Shown in pieces: positions 1 to 8,269 of a stretch of 64,000 nt of DNA. The stretch is from assembly GCA_023666945.1 (NCBI GenBank), contig JAMPAY010000007.1:1-64000 (forward strand), in the 5' to 3' direction. Each line of letters opens with the position of its first letter. The stretch's first letter is position 1. The notes under the pieces are model-generated. The model made no database searches. It had not been told where the DNA came from and saw only the letters and a program-made list of their open reading frames with translations. This stretch comes from Paludibacter sp. Its GTDB lineage: Bacteria; Bacteroidota; Bacteroidia; Bacteroidales; Paludibacteraceae. The position numbers and the translations under genes were made by a program.

Positions 1-66
1 CAACCTGCGGAATGTATGGCTCAAAATCATTGCTAAGATATTAACTAAATAAAAAACGTAATCGCT

Positions 67-543
67 ATGGTGTACAAACCCTTACTCATATCAGTCAGTA
101 GAACGTCAGGTGTTTTTTCTCCCGACTTGGAATATAATTCTCCTTTTGACACGAAAGAGCGTTTTGGATTATGGATAAAACACAATCCGTTTTCATTACG
201 TCCGAAACCTAAAAATATTATTTCTCAAACATGGCAAGATGAAGAAGGAGATGATGTGTACATACCCAACAAGATTTATCATGAACCATATGAAGTAGAG
301 TTGGAGTTCATATATTATTCCGAAGATGATATGGCAAACGTAAATATCATTGCTTTCTTAAAAGAGTTGGAGGGGCGTTGGCTTAAAATATATGATAGTT
401 ATACCGGTATCGGAAGGCAAGGTGTCTATATGATAGAATGTACGGAAGAACCATCATTTCGTAGGCGCGAAAATGACTATGTATCTTTTTCTGTAAAGTT
501 CAAAGTAAATGACCCTGATACTGATATAACCTTAAATATTTGA
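67..543 (+). CDS. Phage distal tail (Dit-like) protein
   Basis: This 158-aa protein has the look of a siphophage distal tail protein: a beta-rich N-terminal half, a segment near residues 95-115 with F-L-K-E-L-E-G-R-W-L-K-I-Y-D-S-Y, and an ending rich in F-x-V-N-D-P that resembles Bacteroides phage tail proteins. It lacks a signal peptide and membrane segment. Its stop is 4 bases from the start of the giant tail protein, so the two are surely co-transcribed. In siphophages Dit forms the hexameric ring joining the tail tube to the hub. The assignment rests on general resemblance and gene position, not on a recognised catalytic motif. It could be another small baseplate component. Confidence 0.6.
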   Translation: MVYKPLLISVSRTSGVFSPDLEYNSPFDTKERFGLWIKHNPFSLRPKPKNIISQTWQDEEGDDVYIPNKIYHEPYEVELEFIYYSEDDMANVNIIAFLKELEGRWLKIYDSYTGIGRQGVYMIECTEEPSFRRRENDYVSFSVKFKVNDPDTDITLNI

Positions 544-547
544 TATT

Positions 548-3500
548 ATGAATGTATATCGCAAAATACAAGAAGATAATCTTATAAAAGAGATTGTAAT
601 ATGTAATATTCCCGAAGCCACATATTCGGGTAAAGACATGGGGGAACGTGCAATAACTGCCACTTTGCAACATTGGGAAGTTATCGACTTCCAAATAGGT
701 GATTACTTGAAAGTAGATATGGCAGATTTATCCGGGGGTCATGCAGAGGAATTGTTTTATTTATATACACTACCAACAATTAAGAAGATTGCTCGTGCCG
801 GTTCTGTGATGAATGCTTTTGAGCATACGATTACATTTCGTCCTGCTCAATTTGAGTTGTCCACAACACAAATGCGCGATGTTATGCAGCAAAACAGTGT
901 AGAAGACATAACTGCTAAGAACTTTGTATATACCGGATATGATGAGTTCTCTTTTTTCGGAGGAGCGCACTTACTTATGAGGCGTATAAAATATGTGCTT
1001 GATGAACGTTTTGGAACTGATGGCGTGGCAGGTATAGATCATTGGGATTATATGATAGCAGAGGCTGTTGATGAGGATATTAACAATGCGTTGGAAAATG
1101 TACAATTCGACTTTTCCGGCAACTCTGTATGGGATGCACTTACAAAACTAACGGATGAAGAAGGTCTCAATACAGATTTCTACATAGTAGGACGCATGAT
1201 ATATGTAGGGTATAAACGTCCTCACATTGTAGGTGTTGATAGAAATAACATACAACAAAGCGAACCTTTTAACTTTATGTATGGAAAAACATCTCATTTG
1301 CCCATTGATACTCCCCATGGTAATATTTTCAATATCACAAAGAGTATCGGTACAGCATCTCCGATTACACGTTTATATGCTTATGGTGCATCGCAAAATC
1401 TAAATAGGTTTTATGCGTCAGATAGATTACGTAGTGGACGTTATGTAAATAGACTGATGTTGCCGAGTTTTAATAATGACGGAAAAACGGATTGGCTTGA
1501 CTCTGTAGATAGTATCAAAAAATTTGGCGTTCGAGAAGCAAGCAAGACTTTTGAGGATATATATCCTACCCTACGCTATATGACTTATGGCGATTTACGA
1601 ACAATTAAATATGTAGTCATGGTTGAAGGTAGTGGATTGAATGGTAAAAAAGAAGATCCGACCATACCTCTCAATCGTATTCAGTGTTATAGAGTTGATT
1701 TTGATGACAACGGAGTGGCTAAGTTGATAGAGTCCTATCCACCATCCAAATTGGCAGTCTTTGTACACGCTACCGGTAAAGTTGTTAAATGTATATTATA
1801 TACTAATCAGTCAGACCAATCAGCGGCTGACTTTGGAAATTTGCCAAGGGATTCAAGCGGCAAAGTTATACAGGGTTCTTGTTTCTGTGTACATGATAGC
1901 GGATATGAAGACTATCTTAATTCACAGAGTACCCGCAAAGATTGGTTTGCCAACATTGATAAACTCCCTGCTGACACAGACGACCAAAAAGAATATAGGC
2001 ATGAAGTGGAATTACATCAAATTGAATACACGGATGATTATTGGATGACGGATGTATTTGAGTTTGATGACGAAAATCCTTATGACAACCAAGCATTCTT
2101 TCCACGTGAGGGATATTCCGCTTATTGTTACCCACATATAGGGAAAACCTACAACAACGGCAGTGAACAAGACGACAATTTGCTTATAAATGAAGTTGTG
2201 GCCGTAGAACCTGTAACTATTGTTGATACCGACATGAATAAAGCAGATGGTACTTGTCAATCAACATTTGTAGTTTATCTGCGGGATTTCGGTTTTATGA
2301 TAGATGAACAAGCACATTCAGGTCAGTACCAATGGCTTGTGAATGGTGAATTCCAACTAAACTTCCTTGATGGTTACATGGCCGGACTTAATTTTTCTGT
2401 AACTGCCAATGGAAATGGAGTTTTAGCAGCCTATCGTAAAGATGGTTCTTTCAATGACGATTGGTTTCTTGATGGAGTTGATAAAACCATAGCCCAACAA
2501 GCATTAGATAATGGAGCATTTTGGCGTCTTATCTGTAAGCGTAATACTGATAATGATTATGCTTGGATGCCGAATACAATCCTTAACCCACAGGCAGGCG
2601 ACCATATTGTATTCCTCAATATCTACATGCCGGATATTTATATCTTGGCGGCAGAACAACGTTTGTTACGTGAAGCGCAGAAATACCTAAATGATAATGA
2701 CAATGGTGATATTTCTTATACGTTAGAGTTTGACAAGGTTCGGTTGGCTCAGATACCTGCGTTTGGTCTGCAAATGCGTGAGGGTGCGGTTATGCGTATC
2801 ATTGATGAAGATTTACAGATATATACGGAAAACGAAGAAATCTACTTATGCAATTATGCCAATGGGTTGCGTGCACAAATGGAACTGACGGCAGACGTGG
2901 AACTCACAGAATATGTTACATCATCGGGCTTTAATAATTACGCTTCCTTTGGTGCCAAGATGTCTGCGCAGTTCCCGATACCACAAGAACATTATCGTAA
3001 ATTGTATAGTAAACAACCACTGTTTATTAAATGTGGAGATAATATTGTGTATCCTGAATTTGATGCAAGAAATATAGTGTATTCGGGTGGAACTATAACC
3101 ATACCATATACCAATCAACTGATTGTTTATGGTAAACGGTGCAGTTATGGTTATATTACATCTAACGCAAAAACTATCGGAGTCTCTCAATTTCTTCCTT
3201 TCAAGCAGATATTCGATATACGACCGAACAAACATTACACTGTAGTTCTTGATGTGCAGTACAAAAACGAATATGATGATGATAACAATTACACCAATGT
3301 GATAGGTAATGTAGAATTTCCTATCATACTTATGAGTGGTTTAGGTTCTTCCAAAAGTTATTTCTATCCGAAAATAACCAATGTGTCTTATGGTAAAACA
3401 GGGTTAAGTGCAGCGACTTATAAACGAGTGACATTGGAGTTTGATACTCCTTCTAATTTCAACGACAGAATATCTTACTATTTAGCTGTTGGGTTCAAGA

Positions 3501-6010
3501 CTTGGACGGAATCAATGATTGTATCTGCTTACCTATACTCGATTAAACAGAGCAATACGGATGAAAATGGCGAGTATGCTAAGTTTGTGGATCTGACGAT
3601 TGACCAACTCACTATTCGTATGAGTGATGCAGGAAATACCTATGTGATAGGCAATAGTGGTCGCAGTGTTCGAGCATCAGAAAGTGGTAGCAATAGTGGC
3701 AAGGTACAAAAGGATATTACGGCCACAGTCAAAGAAAGGCAAAAAGCCACTGCATGGACTGCCATGTCAAATGCTATCAAAGATACAACTATGGTAAGTG
3801 AGCGCAATACAAAAAACGCGGAGCAACTTGCCAATCAAGCAAGACGACACTACAGAGAGTTGGAATCACTAAAAAACAACATCTTTGACCCTGACGGCAG
3901 CATTAAAGACGCATTTTTGCAGACTATGTTATTGCAGGTGGGAGCCAATTCTATGAACTTTACGCTTGATAATACGAAAGTTTTTAATGGCATCTTCCGT
4001 AATATAGACTTTGGTGTTGATAGTATAGGACAATGGTCAATACATATTGGAAAAGATATATTACGGCATTATGTATATACAGAAGGCGCACAAGGTGGAA
4101 CTTGGTCTATATCTGGAATGAATACACCTATATTGTTGGAAGATGAGGTGTACTATATCTCATGCAAATGTCAACGTGACGGCAATAGCGGTGAATGGGT
4201 TATTGATACCAAACAACATGCTGTAGATGAGGAAAACGATTATTGGTATTTTAACTATGGCATTATCAATGTTGCTAATGGTGGTCGTAGAGATTTGACG
4301 GAAACACGTGGAAATGTATTTGTCTATGGTGACAATATCAATGCAGGCAAGATAATGACATTTGACGGAGATAGTTATTTTGACCTATCCGGCAATGCTT
4401 TCAAATTAGGAGATCAACTCTTTTACAAGAATGGTGTACTTACGATTGGGAAAGGAGCAGGAACCGGAGGAGGACAAACTATCGAGCAAATTATTGCAAG
4501 TGCAGCAGGCACACCCGGTGGCGAGAACTTGTATATTGGAGGTGATGTATCGAGTAATTGTAAAGTAACCGGTGATATTGTGTTTATTTTGTTAGGTTCA
4601 CTCGAAGCAGGGAAGAAATACATTGCCACCTATCAAGAGCAACGTATCACACCTTCGGGAATAGATGGGTTCGAAAATACGTGTATTGTCGTATCACAAG
4701 GCATGCCTTATGGTGACTTGTACAATTGGGAAACAGAATACGATTGGAACATACCTTTTGAGGTGAACGGCAATGGACGTTCCGCTTATATCGCCCTTGC
4801 TTTGAAAGATTTGATTACAGATGCTCGTGTTTCCCAACGGACTTATCTTTACCCACGTGATATTGAGTACACAATCAAGGGCATCATGTTACAAGAGGGC
4901 GAACGTGCTACTGGCTATCAAGCAGCCACCAAGCACATTACCGATGCCATTGAGAATGGCTCTACGGAGATTGCAGGCGGACTGACAATGACCAACGTCC
5001 TTATGCTCAAAAACGAGAAAGGTAGCGTTACGGCAGGTATGAGCGGTTTAGTCGGCACGCAGTCCAACCCCGAAAATATTCTATTGTGGGGTGGAGGAAC
5101 ATATCAAGAAGCACTCAAAGCATTGCAGGGGCTTTCCCAACAACTCCCTGTCCTACTCACCAAACAAGGCTACGGCTCTAATATTGGTTGCTTCAAGGTT
5201 ATGGAAGATAATCAGACAATAGAGGTGCGTGGGGAAACAAATGAGCGAATACTAATTACGAACAAGAGTATAAATGATGTCTATACGCCACAAGTCAGCA
5301 AGCAGGATACCGGCAGACACTACCAGGCAGGATACAGAGAACATGTCGTTCTTGATGAATTGTATGGTAATCCTATTGTTGGTTCTCCCATATCGTTTAC
5401 CCATATTTCGGGAGGAACATATCGAATTACACTAAAAGATGTATACGCAAGTGGTAGCGCAATGGCACAAGGTGATGATAGTGGTGTGTACGATACTGAG
5501 CAAGAAGCGTCTGCAACTGCAAATTTGTCAAGTATTTTTCTCTGTATATATAACAATGGAATACTGATTGAACGCATTGAAATTTATGACGACTATGTCT
5601 TTGACCTTTACGCAAATAGTTCCTCATCATTGATAGATCGTGTCGTGCATGAGAGAGAACAACTCTGTCGGGATAAATCAATTGATATTACTTTTGAAGC
5701 AGGAAGTATAGATGTGTTTATCTCTGCCAATATAGCATGTAGTGTTGGAGCAGATGAGGGTGCAAACGGTGAAGCAAAAGTAAATATCGATTACTTGCTT
5801 GATGTGTTAGGAATAGACAAATACACTATACTTGCAAAAGATGGTCTATCCATTGTTGTAGACGCCAAACACTCTTTTTCAGTTAGTAACAATACAAAAT
5901 TTTTGGATGTAACTATGAATGGCTTACCCACCAGTATGGAAGATGCAAGATTTGGAGGTTTGTATATTCGACAAGACGGATTATTGTCAATTAGAAATGG
6001 GGGGGGGTAA
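548..6010 (+). CDS. Giant phage tail hub/fibre (Tal-like) protein
   Basis: This 1,820-aa protein follows the Dit-like gene and has the size and position of a tail-associated hub protein fused to a host-recognition fibre. The N-terminal 400 residues are compact and rich in short beta segments. Residues about 1040-1130 are polar and probably helical. Around residue 1320 begins a Gly-rich linker and a jelly-roll-like module with the sequence G-G-E-N-L-Y-I-G-G-D-V. The last 300 residues are beta-rich and end R-N-G-G-G. No protease or lysozyme motif was recognised. It probably forms the tail tip that contacts the cell surface. The last three codons are a run of nine G, and the 3' end overlaps the convergent lipoprotein gene by 24 bases. 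Confidence 0.65.
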   Translation: MNVYRKIQEDNLIKEIVICNIPEATYSGKDMGERAITATLQHWEVIDFQIGDYLKVDMADLSGGHAEELFYLYTLPTIKKIARAGSVMNAFEHTITFRPAQFELSTTQMRDVMQQNSVEDITAKNFVYTGYDEFSFFGGAHLLMRRIKYVLDERFGTDGVAGIDHWDYMIAEAVDEDINNALENVQFDFSGNSVWDALTKLTDEEGLNTDFYIVGRMIYVGYKRPHIVGVDRNNIQQSEPFNFMYGKTSHLPIDTPHGNIFNITKSIGTASPITRLYAYGASQNLNRFYASDRLRSGRYVNRLMLPSFNNDGKTDWLDSVDSIKKFGVREASKTFEDIYPTLRYMTYGDLRTIKYVVMVEGSGLNGKKEDPTIPLNRIQCYRVDFDDNGVAKLIESYPPSKLAVFVHATGKVVKCILYTNQSDQSAADFGNLPRDSSGKVIQGSCFCVHDSGYEDYLNSQSTRKDWFANIDKLPADTDDQKEYRHEVELHQIEYTDDYWMTDVFEFDDENPYDNQAFFPREGYSAYCYPHIGKTYNNGSEQDDNLLINEVVAVEPVTIVDTDMNKADGTCQSTFVVYLRDFGFMIDEQAHSGQYQWLVNGEFQLNFLDGYMAGLNFSVTANGNGVLAAYRKDGSFNDDWFLDGVDKTIAQQALDNGAFWRLICKRNTDNDYAWMPNTILNPQAGDHIVFLNIYMPDIYILAAEQRLLREAQKYLNDNDNGDISYTLEFDKVRLAQIPAFGLQMREGAVMRIIDEDLQIYTENEEIYLCNYANGLRAQMELTADVELTEYVTSSGFNNYASFGAKMSAQFPIPQEHYRKLYSKQPLFIKCGDNIVYPEFDARNIVYSGGTITIPYTNQLIVYGKRCSYGYITSNAKTIGVSQFLPFKQIFDIRPNKHYTVVLDVQYKNEYDDDNNYTNVIGNVEFPIILMSGLGSSKSYFYPKITNVSYGKTGLSAATYKRVTLEFDTPSNFNDRISYYLAVGFKTWTESMIVSAYLYSIKQSNTDENGEYAKFVDLTIDQLTIRMSDAGNTYVIGNSGRSVRASESGSNSGKVQKDITATVKERQKATAWTAMSNAIKDTTMVSERNTKNAEQLANQARRHYRELESLKNNIFDPDGSIKDAFLQTMLLQVGANSMNFTLDNTKVFNGIFRNIDFGVDSIGQWSIHIGKDILRHYVYTEGAQGGTWSISGMNTPILLEDEVYYISCKCQRDGNSGEWVIDTKQHAVDEENDYWYFNYGIINVANGGRRDLTETRGNVFVYGDNINAGKIMTFDGDSYFDLSGNAFKLGDQLFYKNGVLTIGKGAGTGGGQTIEQIIASAAGTPGGENLYIGGDVSSNCKVTGDIVFILLGSLEAGKKYIATYQEQRITPSGIDGFENTCIVVSQGMPYGDLYNWETEYDWNIPFEVNGNGRSAYIALALKDLITDARVSQRTYLYPRDIEYTIKGIMLQEGERATGYQAATKHITDAIENGSTEIAGGLTMTNVLMLKNEKGSVTAGMSGLVGTQSNPENILLWGGGTYQEALKALQGLSQQLPVLLTKQGYGSNIGCFKVMEDNQTIEVRGETNERILITNKSINDVYTPQVSKQDTGRHYQAGYREHVVLDELYGNPIVGSPISFTHISGGTYRITLKDVYASGSAMAQGDDSGVYDTEQEASATANLSSIFLCIYNNGILIERIEIYDDYVFDLYANSSSSLIDRVVHEREQLCRDKSIDITFEAGSIDVFISANIACSVGADEGANGEAKVNIDYLLDVLGIDKYTILAKDGLSIVVDAKHSFSVSNNTKFLDVTMNGLPTSMEDARFGGLYIRQDGLLSIRNGGG

Positions 6011-6412
6011 TATCCTAACATATGTCCACCCTCTGTCTGCACGGTAGATATTTAGTGTATCAACGAAATGGAATATATTTGGTTCGGTTGCACCATAAAA
6101 TAATTGTATGTCAGGGTAATTGTATCTATACATAAACGAGTAATCATAATATGGAAGACCCGAATTTGGATTGAGTTCTTCGTTGTATGTGTAATCGGAA
6201 TTAGGTGTATCATAAAAACGAATGTTATCACTATTGATACACATAACAAAATTCATATTACGCTCAGTATAGACATACATTTTTCCCACAGGTGACCATG
6301 TCTCCGGATCTTTTGGTTGGTTGAGTGTTTGGTCGTCTTCGATGTTCACAACTTGCGTGTTACAACTGACAAACAAAAATAAAGGAAGAAGAAAAAATAA
6401 AGAACGCTGCAT
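5987..6412 (-). CDS. Prophage lipoprotein of unknown function
   Basis: The 141-aa product starts with a lipoprotein signal peptide: M-Q-R-S, a hydrophobic stretch of Leu/Phe, then a lipobox F-V-S-C with the lipidated cysteine at residue 17. The mature part is Tyr- and Asn-rich without recognised domains. It is the last gene of a leftward three-gene cassette lying inside rightward tail genes, 12 bases after the 161-aa gene. Phage-encoded surface lipoproteins often act in lysogenic conversion or superinfection exclusion. That role here is inference from location only. The C-terminal codons overlap the tail protein gene, including the G9 tract. Confidence 0.75.
   Translation of the reverse strand: MQRSLFFLLPLFLFVSCNTQVVNIEDDQTLNQPKDPETWSPVGKMYVYTERNMNFVMCINSDNIRFYDTPNSDYTYNEELNPNSGLPYYDYSFMYRYNYPDIQLFYGATEPNIFHFVDTLNIYRADRGWTYVRILPPPISN
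5999..6007. repeat. G9 homopolymer at convergent gene ends
   Basis: Nine consecutive G encode the last three glycines of the tail protein and, on the other strand, three prolines of the lipoprotein C-terminus (I-L-P-P-P-I-S-N). A one-base slip would add a short tail to the phage protein and change the end of the lipoprotein at the same time. Confidence 0.95.
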
Positions 6413-6424
6413 ATGCGATGCTAT

Positions 6425-6910
6425 TTATTTTGAAAGTTGTGGAATAATATTACATAATTCGTGTATTAGTTGGTGTCGCAAAGGATTGCTGATGTTATAA
6501 AAAAGAGAAATATAGTGTTGTGTATTATTGGCGATAATTGTATAGTCTTTCTTTTCTATTACCCCATTATTAAATATATTATACCAACGCTCGAATAACT
6601 GTTTACGTTTTGTATGTTTGTTATCGCTCGTATCACATACCATAATCATAGCATTAATTTCATTACTGAAAAAAGTAAGTAGGATACTGACAACAGTATG
6701 AGCAATTCTGCTATCTATTGGTTGTGGAGGACAATTGTTTATGGCTCGTTCTATATTGAACGAATATAATTTTCCACAATTATTTAAAGAATCAGAGCAA
6801 TCAACAAAATACATAACATACGGAATACCATTATCTGTTGTAAAGGTATACCTAAAGTTATCTTCTCTTTTATAATCATACGGGTGTAGCGAATTTGATG
6901 CCTCTTTCAT
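6425..6910 (-). CDS. Conserved-looking hypothetical protein (DUF6169-like?)
   Basis: This 161-aa protein contains an N-terminal beta pattern, residues 13-35 reading roughly D-N-F-R-Y-T-F-T-T-D-N-G-I-P-Y-V-M-Y-F, that reminds me of DUF6169 proteins of Bacteroidetes; I cannot confirm this by search. The central part has a short hydrophobic stretch, V-S-I-L-L-T-F-F. The C-terminal third carries the R-W-Y-N segment and the end is helical. It has no signal peptide. Its start overlaps the 3' end of the 48-aa gene by 35 bases, suggesting translational coupling, and it precedes the lipoprotein. Its partner arrangement resembles small two-gene accessory modules, but no toxin or immunity function is demonstrated. 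Confidence 0.65.
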   Translation of the reverse strand: MKEASNSLHPYDYKREDNFRYTFTTDNGIPYVMYFVDCSDSLNNCGKLYSFNIERAINNCPPQPIDSRIAHTVVSILLTFFSNEINAMIMVCDTSDNKHTKRKQLFERWYNIFNNGVIEKKDYTIIANNTQHYISLFYNISNPLRHQLIHELCNIIPQLSK

Positions 6911-7022
6911 GTCCCAATTGTTTCATATCACCATTCTGCCAAATACAATCGCGTATGGCATTCTTGTCCTCCAAGATTTTTTTGAAGATATCTACGTTGG
7001 TTTCTTTGATAGTCTTTGCCAT
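6876..7022 (-). CDS. 48-aa accessory protein
   Basis: This short frame runs from ATG at 7022 to TGA at 6876 and encodes 48 residues beginning M-A-K-T-I-K-E-T-N-V-D-I-F and ending G-I-K-F-A-T-P-V. It is predicted to be largely helical, charged and soluble. It is supported by a perfect-spaced promoter 55 bases upstream, by its position as the first gene of the leftward cassette, and by the 35-base overlap with the next gene. Short proteins ending in an I-K-F-A-x-P motif are, from memory, common next to hypothetical genes in Bacteroidales. Function unknown; a regulatory or antitoxin-like partner of the 161-aa protein is one possibility. Confidence 0.6.
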   Translation of the reverse strand: MAKTIKETNVDIFKKILEDKNAIRDCIWQNGDMKQLGHERGIKFATPV

Positions 7023-7076
7023 AACAGTTCTATTTAATGGTTACTCATTATCTATAATGATATTTTTTGTTACCGA

Positions 7077-7107
7077 CAAAGATACAACAACAATTTTGTT
7101 TTTACAA
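7077..7107 (-). promoter_or_regulatory. Promoter of the leftward accessory cassette
   Basis: On the minus strand TTG (7105-7107), 20 bp, TATCTTTG (7077-7084): a full match to the Bacteroidetes primary-sigma consensus. It drives the 48-aa, 161-aa and lipoprotein genes. Confidence 0.8.
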
Positions 7108-7239
7108 GCGTTATAATCAAAATTATAATTTCTGTTACACTTTTTGCAATATCTATCCGTGTAGAATCATCCTATTTTCTACAATACAGATTAGTACCTT
7201 TGCCGGGTTGAACTTCTTGTTACCTCTATTTTTTCGCTG

Positions 7240-7270
7240 CAAAGATAAGCATCTGCTTCTTAAAATGCAA
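7240..7270 (-). promoter_or_regulatory. Second, upstream leftward promoter
   Basis: Minus-strand TTG (7268-7270), 20 bp, TATCTTTG (7240-7247). It would give a transcript reading through the cassette promoter, with a leader of about 210 bases that has no long frame. It may be an alternative promoter or start a small RNA. Confidence 0.65.
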
Positions 7271-7408
7271 ATTTCCGGGTGTATTTGTGCGAAGAATTTG
7301 TATTTATTTGCACCTGCTGCTTCCCGAAATGTAGAAAACGAATCTTTTGTGATAGTGTTCTTTAGGAAGCGTTATCTTCAAAACGTCAATAACTCGGAGC
7401 GTTAATTC

Positions 7409-7439
7409 TTGTGTTCCCATTATATATCAATTACTTTTG
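7409..7439 (+). promoter_or_regulatory. Promoter of the 160-aa prophage gene
   Basis: TTG (7409-7411), 20 bp, TACTTTTG (7432-7439), 18 bases before the ATG at 7458. The short leader implies the gene is expressed by the host polymerase independently of the late tail operon. Confidence 0.8.
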
Positions 7440-7457
7440 TGCTTAAATGAATGAACA

Positions 7458-7940
7458 ATGGAAATACAAGAAGAATTGAAACAACAAGCCGTTTCATTAG
7501 GTTTGTGCAAGCAATGGCAAGACGAATGGGTGTCTCCCGATTTGCGTGAATTATGTTCCAAGTACATAAGAGGATTGGACTTTTGTATCAAGCATGATTA
7601 TCCGTCTTTGGCTTATTTGGAAGAACATTTTCGTGGTAAGACTGAGCCTTTTGGCATTTATATCAGCGAGTATGCGGATGTGTCGGGGCAACGTAATGTG
7701 ATAGCGAATGGTGATTGCCGTTTGTATGTAAATGCGACATGTGGTTGTGCCATTACCATCCGTCATAATAGCGAGGTTCATATTGTAGTGCCGGACGATG
7801 TGCTTGTGTACGTGTCTTTATACGACAATGGACGTTTGTTTGTTGAGCAGAAAGGGCTTTGCAGTCGTGTTTGTGTGTCGCATTTTGGCGGTACTATCAA
7901 AACTCCGCAATTGGTGGATAAGGTTTATGAGAAGGGCTAA
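7458..7940 (+). CDS. Prophage hypothetical protein, beta-helix-like C-terminus
   Basis: The 160-aa product has an acidic helical N-terminal half (about residues 1-60) and a C-terminal half of short repeating beta strands with turns of N-G-D, N-S-E and D-N-G, as in small right-handed beta-helical or solenoid folds. It contains five cysteines and no signal peptide. It has its own promoter, so it is probably expressed in the lysogen. Similar small proteins are common in Bacteroides prophages, but I do not know a function. It ends four bases into the convergent membrane protein gene. Confidence 0.7.
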   Translation: MEIQEELKQQAVSLGLCKQWQDEWVSPDLRELCSKYIRGLDFCIKHDYPSLAYLEEHFRGKTEPFGIYISEYADVSGQRNVIANGDCRLYVNATCGCAITIRHNSEVHIVVPDDVLVYVSLYDNGRLFVEQKGLCSRVCVSHFGGTIKTPQLVDKVYEKG

Positions 7941-8200
7941 TTTTCGGATGGATTGTTAATATCTTCCCATCTGCGCCATTCTCTGATAACCGCAATAATA
8001 ACAACAATGGTTGCTATCCCAAATTCGATACCAAACCATAACAAATAATGAGTTGTAAATAATGCATTTCCAACAAACAAAACAACGCCGGCAAGAAGAT
8101 AATAGAATATTGCCGGTAATGCGCATAAGGCAATTACGCACACACGCTCTAAACGATTAAAGAAAGCATCAAATTTATTCCAATAATCTTTTTGTTTCAT
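7937..8200 (-). CDS. Small two-TM membrane protein
   Basis: This 87-aa protein has a basic and aromatic N-terminus (M-K-Q-K-D-Y-W-N), two hydrophobic segments at about residues 20-45 and 50-70, and a charged C-terminus with R-E-W-R-R-W. It is predicted to be an inner-membrane hairpin with both ends in the cytoplasm. A full consensus promoter lies immediately upstream. Its leftward direction, opposite to the tail genes, suggests expression in the prophage state. Superinfection exclusion or lysis regulation are plausible for a protein of this kind, but nothing in the sequence decides between them. Confidence 0.7.
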   Translation of the reverse strand: MKQKDYWNKFDAFFNRLERVCVIALCALPAIFYYLLAGVVLFVGNALFTTHYLLWFGIEFGIATIVVIIAVIREWRRWEDINNPSEN

Positions 8201-8207
8201 AGTGGTG

Positions 8208-8238
8208 CAAAGTTAATAATAAATAGTGAGATACGCAA
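8208..8238 (-). promoter_or_regulatory. Promoter of the small membrane protein
   Basis: Minus-strand TTG (8236-8238), 20 bp, TAACTTTG (8208-8215), ending 7 bases before the ATG at 8200, so the leader is very short or absent. Confidence 0.75.
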
Positions 8239-8269
8239 GTAAATAAACAAGGAAAATACATAGAAAATT

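Larger units (their letters stand above)
7023..7457. other. 435-bp divergent control region inside the prophage
   Basis: This stretch has no convincing gene. It holds two leftward promoters (7077-7107, 7240-7270) and one rightward promoter (7409-7439). A lone rightward TACCTTTG at 7195-7202 lacks a good upstream element. The AT-rich segment around 7270-7330 has imperfect inverted similarity (GTGTATTTGTGC and GCAAATAAATAC on opposite arms) that could bind a regulator. Confidence 0.6.

Noticed and set aside
1..66. Three-prime end of an upstream phage gene
   Set aside because: All three rightward frames stop within 52 bases and none can be recognised as the true one, so no partial gene is called.
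7067..7405. 112-codon frame on the plus strand
   Set aside because: It crosses two leftward promoters and one half of the control region, has low-complexity Phe/Asn/Cys composition and no start signal.
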